Positions 60,356 through 64,000 of a DNA stretch of 64,000 nucleotides are shown here, piece after piece; position 1 is the first letter of the stretch, and every line of letters begins with the position of its first letter. This DNA is from Pisolithus tinctorius. Lineage: Eukaryota > Basidiomycota > Agaricomycetes > Boletales > Pisolithaceae. The stretch covers positions 62,001 to 126,000 of the forward strand of contig JANFAH010000019.1 of NCBI GenBank assembly GCA_024663395.1, in the 5' to 3' direction. The position numbers and the translations under genes were made by a program. The notes under the pieces are model-generated. The model saw only the letters and a program-made list of their open reading frames with translations, did no database searches and was not told the origin of the DNA.

Positions 60356-61812
60356 ATGCCTCCCAAAAGCAACAGTGAACCCAAGGTAGTGGCACGGTGG
60401 ATGCCAGTAGAAGAAGAGAAACTTGTCGAGTTTCTCCACTCCCATCGTGCAGAGGCGACGGATGGAACAGGGAATTTCAAGCCACAAATGTACAACCACC
60501 TTCCTGCTGCTATCGCAGCCTATCGAATGCCTGGGACTCCTGTGAAGACACCATTGCAATGCAAGAACAAGTGGAGGGCGGTAGGTCGTACTTTTTCATT
60601 ATCTATTTCATTGTACTGATCAGTGCCCGATATTCAGCTGAGGCAGCTATATGCTGAGATTCAAAGGTATTGTACATCTGGAAAACACTGGGACAATGAA
60701 AATGGTGCTGCGATTGTTGGTACCGATGCAGGGCAGGTCTGGGACGAATATACAAAGGTCAAATATTTCTTTGGTTACATTGTATCTATAGATACTGACT
60801 GATGGCAATGAATTTAGACACACAAATCTCTTCGTCCATACAGGAATCGGGGATGGTCGTTGTTCGATATGATATCTGAGATCATGCCGAGTGGTGTTGC
60901 GAGTGGTCATCATGCATTTGATGCCAGTGCTCCTGGTATGTCTACCTCAGCTCCATCTGCCATCTCTCCCGCATCTGCCACCCCCACCATGTCTACTACC
61001 TTGACCGCTGGCGAATTCAATGTACCTTCCACGTCCGCTGCCACCAATTCCACCTCTACTGCCATCACCACTGAAGAGGATGAAGGCCCTCGATGTGACA
61101 TTTCCATGGAATCCCCCCCCCTCCCTCGTCACTGAGCTCCATAAATTTGGAGACATTTTCCTTTCAAACGCTCTCCTCCCCTAGCCACCTGACAAGTGGC
61201 AGTACTAGCACCAGCAATCTGAGGCCTCCCCACTCCAATGCATCAAGCCAGGGAAAGCGTCCCTTCACCGAAATCAGCGACACCGACCCTGCTGCCAGAT
61301 CAAATTTTCTGGAGCTCCCATATGCAAACACCATCTCCTCTGTCGACACAAGGCCTTCCATGAAGAAGAGGAGGGGGGCCAACATAGGTGAACCACTTCC
61401 TGCGATGTCCATGACTGATGCGATGGTGATTGCTGCTGCAGGGTCCTCCTCACGTAACACTTGGGTACAAGCACCACCGCCAGAAGAGCCACCCAACCCG
61501 CTTTTGGTGACCCTGCTTGGTGCTGTTACCCAGCTGGCAGGCTCCATCAAACGTACTATGCAGCCGGCTGAGGAGCGACTGAGCTCAAAGAAGCAGAGCG
61601 CCATTCGTATCGTGGAGGAGGAGCACGCTGATCTGAGTATCGACCAACGCATTTCGCTTTTCAAACTCATCGGGGAGGATGACTATATTTCAGATGTTTT
61701 GACGCTAGTTAACCCTGACCACCGCCAGGCGTATATCTTAGATTTACTTCAGAAGCACAGATGTAGTTCGACCGCTCCTACCACACATAACGCCATTGAT
61801 GCTAGTTTGTGA
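60356..61812 (+). pseudogene. SANT/Myb-like protein of the Harbinger element
   Basis: From ATG 60356 the first exon (to 60581) encodes a tryptophan-repeat DNA-binding domain (ARWMPVEEEKLVEFLHSHRA, PLQCKNKWRA). It splices to LRQLYAEIQRYCTSGKHWDN and ENGAAIVGTDAGQVWDEYTK and then to THKSLRPYRNRGWSLFDMIS. A long Ser/Thr/Pro/Ala-rich linker follows and a C-terminal helical part (VNPDHRQAYILDLLQKHR) ends at 61812. In this superfamily the Myb-like protein binds subterminal repeats and brings the nuclease into the nucleus. The two halves are in different frames, and the change falls in a run of nine C (61113-61121). One base gained or two lost there breaks the gene, or the run length was misread. 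Confidence 0.8.
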
Positions 61813-61935
61813 CTACAATTTACATGTACCTTCTTTCATGTTTCGCTACATCGATGTATCAATCTCATTTGTTTCGGTGAGCGCAGTAAATTGCAAGTGT
61901 AAAACAAAATTGCAAGTAAAAAATGACTACTACAA

Positions 61936-63337
61936 TCAAGATTCCGACTCGTCGTCATTATCATTGTCCAAATCATCCCTCTCAACCTCGGCCCCTTCAT
62001 CCTCTGAACCCTGCGCAATATGATTGTAGTCCCTCTCCCTGATGATCCATTGATAATCGATCCACATCGCTTGTGCAATGCTATCTCGCATCCCTTCGGC
62101 CTCGATGTCTGGCACATCTTGATTCTCCTGTGCTGCTTCAGGATCATCATTGATCACACTCCCACCACCACCAAACACCTCAGCTCCCGGGATTGGGCCT
62201 TCAGTGGGATTGCGAACGGAGATGAAGTTGTGAATGGCGCATAGCGCGCTGGGAATGCGTGCTTGTGTTTCTAGGTCATATTCGGGTGCTAGAAGCAAGA
62301 TACGGAATCGTCGTTTGAGCACACCGAAAATTCGTTCGATGGCATTCCGTGCAGAGGCATGTCGTAAATTAAACAATTCCTCTTTATTGGTGGGCCTATA
62401 AATTTGATCAGGCAGTGTTACTGTGATATTAAACGAATTACATACCTTTGCTGTGCACGTTGCCATTCAGCCAGATGGTATCAGACATTCCGATAGGGAA
62501 TGAGAAGCTCTGGTCACAGTGGGAAGCCAGCATCAGCAAGGAAATACTTGCCAGGAGGGATGTAGAGGCCTTTGGTACGCGCATCCTGGTAAACATGTGC
62601 ATCTGTAGCGGACCCCTCCCATCCCGTGAGCGCATAGGTAAAGAAAAGGTCAAAATCGCATGCGAAAAGACAGTTTTGTGAGATAAATCCTTTGCAGTTT
62701 CGGAAAGTACCACGGTCAGTAGCGCTGGGGGCTGCATGTATGTGGCTCCCATCTAAAGCACCTATCGCATCCTTGAAAAACGGCCAAAACCTCGTGTTGT
62801 CTTGAATGCGGGTGTGGATCTTATTTTCATCCGGGAGATGGACGTATTTGGTGTAAAACGGTGGGGTAGAAAATATTATCAGCATCTTGTGGAAATATCT
62901 GTGAAAAATCAGAATAAAAAAAGAATTGAAAGACGATGGAAAACATACCGTGAAATTGTTGCATTCAAATGTTGAAACCATTCACCAACATGCCGAATAG
63001 TTAATCCGGTGACAGACATGTACAAAAAAATAGCAGCTTGTTCCTCAAGGGAGATAAACTTGGAGTTTCCATGACCATGAGTGCGCAACTCTGCGATGAG
63101 TTCTGCAAAGACAGATGCATGCATTCCTAGCTCGCAACGGATCCGCTCTGGATGCCCCACAAGGAGTTCGATTACCCAGGCCTCGCCTGAAAGTGCTGAT
63201 GTATGGTATGGTTCAGGAGGCTTTCTTTGGGGTTTTTGGGGCTGGACGACAGTCGCTGCTGCACATGCGATAAGACTGAGAATCAATGTTATAAACTGGT
63301 AGAGCCGCTGCCGAACTTCAGGTCACTGATGGTCCAT
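61936..63337 (-). pseudogene. HARBI1-like DDE transposase with internal TGA stops
   Basis: Exons 63337 (or an unclear start)-62949, 62898-62446 and 62395-61936 are joined by two 50-bp GT-AG introns. The DDE_Tnp_4 nuclease is visible: FFKDAIGALDGSHIHAAPSA (first Asp), GWEGSATDAHVYQDAR, GKYFLADAGFPL (second Asp), YHLAEWQRAQQR, FNLRHASARNAIERIFGVLK (Glu) and RIPSALCAIHNF, followed by a long acidic tail. Reading is broken by TGA at 62516-62514 (after AGFPL) and 62483-62481 (in NV-stop-YHL, where Arg is expected). A possible start at 63337 (MDHQ) is also followed by TGA at 63325-63323. The catalytic residues themselves are kept. It is dead as written. Confidence 0.85.
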
Positions 63338-63474
63338 ATCAGTCAGAGGTGCTAGATATCAATTAGTAAGCGTAACTATTTTAAACCTCCGATACATCTC
63401 CGCTTCACTCTAACCGACACACATGTTATGTTAATGTCAGGTGTTCGGACTACTTCCAGTTGCTGAACAGGCTC

Positions 63475-64000
63475 TGATTGATTCACAAAACTCTCGTGCC
63501 GAAGTCAACGGGCCAGCTTACCTGAGTCTAGACGATCAGAGCATGTACTGCCCGAAGACTGAGGAGCAGGTCTTCAGTACTGTTGCCCTTTGATTGGTAT
63601 AACATTTAAGCAGGCGGCGGGCCGACCTGCTTGCACAAGTTACATATCATCGAATAGCGCCCAAGTCTTTTACATATGCCCTTGGATGGTAGGGGAGTGC
63701 GATTTACTTGGCACATTACATAACTAGAATAAGGCTGTTTTGCACGGCAGGCACCTTGTTTACTGCGCTCGCTCCTGTGCTCAATACGCTGCGGAGCTGC
63801 AGAAATGCGGAGTACAGTGCTGAGGCCTAAAACATGATATTCGCGGCTGACCAAAAAAACGTGTATGAATTTCGGGGTGGATTTCGGGATGGAGTGACCT
63901 TGTAAACAAGGTGATGCCAAATGACTGAAACTAACTACACATTCAGGATTGACATGCTGACACAGCTGAGCAGGACGAAGACCTGGACTGAGACTAACGA
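63475..64000. other. Right flank of the transposon, no gene recognised
   Basis: Once continuous with the DNA at 60127 and therefore the former upstream region of the HET gene. An inverted repeat GAAGACTGAGGAGCAGGTCTTC lies near 63556-63577. The minus frame 63920-63606 has no motif. Confidence 0.5.

Larger units (their letters stand above)
60130..63474. mobile_element. PIF/Harbinger-type DNA transposon, full length, inactivated
   Basis: The ends GAGCCTGTTCAGAAACTCGA (60130, plus) and GAGCCTGTTCAGCAACTGGA (read inward from 63474 on the minus strand) are inverted repeats of about 31 bp with about 24 matches. They are flanked by the 3-bp direct repeat TGA, and 3-bp target duplications are typical of PIF/Harbinger. 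Inside are two convergent genes, a SANT/Myb-like DNA-binding protein (plus) and a HARBI1-like DDE nuclease (minus), the two-gene layout of this superfamily. The transposase has internal stops and the second gene a frameshift, so the copy is not autonomous. Its CpG content is normal, unlike the left block. Confidence 0.85.

Overview
The window is nuclear DNA of a filamentous basidiomycete, most likely an Agaricomycete. Genes carry many short GT-AG introns (about 48-70 bp) and are packed on both strands. The families present fit: a Ste12 factor with both a STE domain and two C2H2 fingers, a HET-domain protein with the Agaricomycete-type C-terminal region, an I66-type protease inhibitor, an aegerolysin, KDZ and PIF/Harbinger transposons, and polyubiquitin with an extra last residue. 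There is no bacterial or viral backbone. I cannot name the species.

Layout. (1) Positions 1-9675 are a transposon graveyard almost without CpG. It holds a KDZ transposase remnant, a coiled-coil gene whose exons are still traceable, a transposon-associated Agaricomycete gene, and a large inverted repeat with telomere-like motifs in both arms. The internal stops I could place are TGA, as expected from CGA to TGA by deamination of methylated cytosine. (2) 9676-28000 is normal gene space: prefoldin subunit 3, an aegerolysin, MRD1, a decayed BTB/POZ gene, glycogen phosphorylase with about 28 introns and micro-exons, a small membrane protein, an FMP46-like redox protein and Ste12. (3) 28000-41400 is gene-poor and rearranged: VPS36 with four reading-frame breaks, then two diverged direct copies of a ~2.5 kb segment about 6 kb apart, with a duplicated scrap of VPS36 at the edge of the second copy and a broken membrane-protein gene between them. 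(4) 41875-54601 is dense housekeeping space: polyubiquitin, SRP9/SRP21, a mitochondrial 2-oxodicarboxylate carrier, MCD4/PIG-N, SYF2 and an I66 protease inhibitor. (5) 54602-64000 is accessory: a decayed second I66 copy, a HET-domain gene, and a complete-length but dead PIF/Harbinger element (60130-63474) with terminal inverted repeats and a TGA target duplication, inserted 34 bp upstream of the HET start codon.

The genes do not form one pathway. Housekeeping functions are protein folding (prefoldin), rRNA processing (MRD1), glycogen breakdown, vacuolar sorting (VPS36), ubiquitin supply, protein targeting (SRP9), GPI-anchor synthesis (MCD4), splicing (SYF2) and mitochondrial transport. Defence and self-recognition candidates are the aegerolysin, the I66 inhibitor and the HET protein. 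Several reading-frame breaks fall at homopolymer runs. They cluster in VPS36 and the BTB gene, while long genes such as MCD4 and MRD1 are clean, so residual sequencing error and real gene decay both need to be considered. All gene models were spliced by eye; exon borders are given where I could fix the phase.
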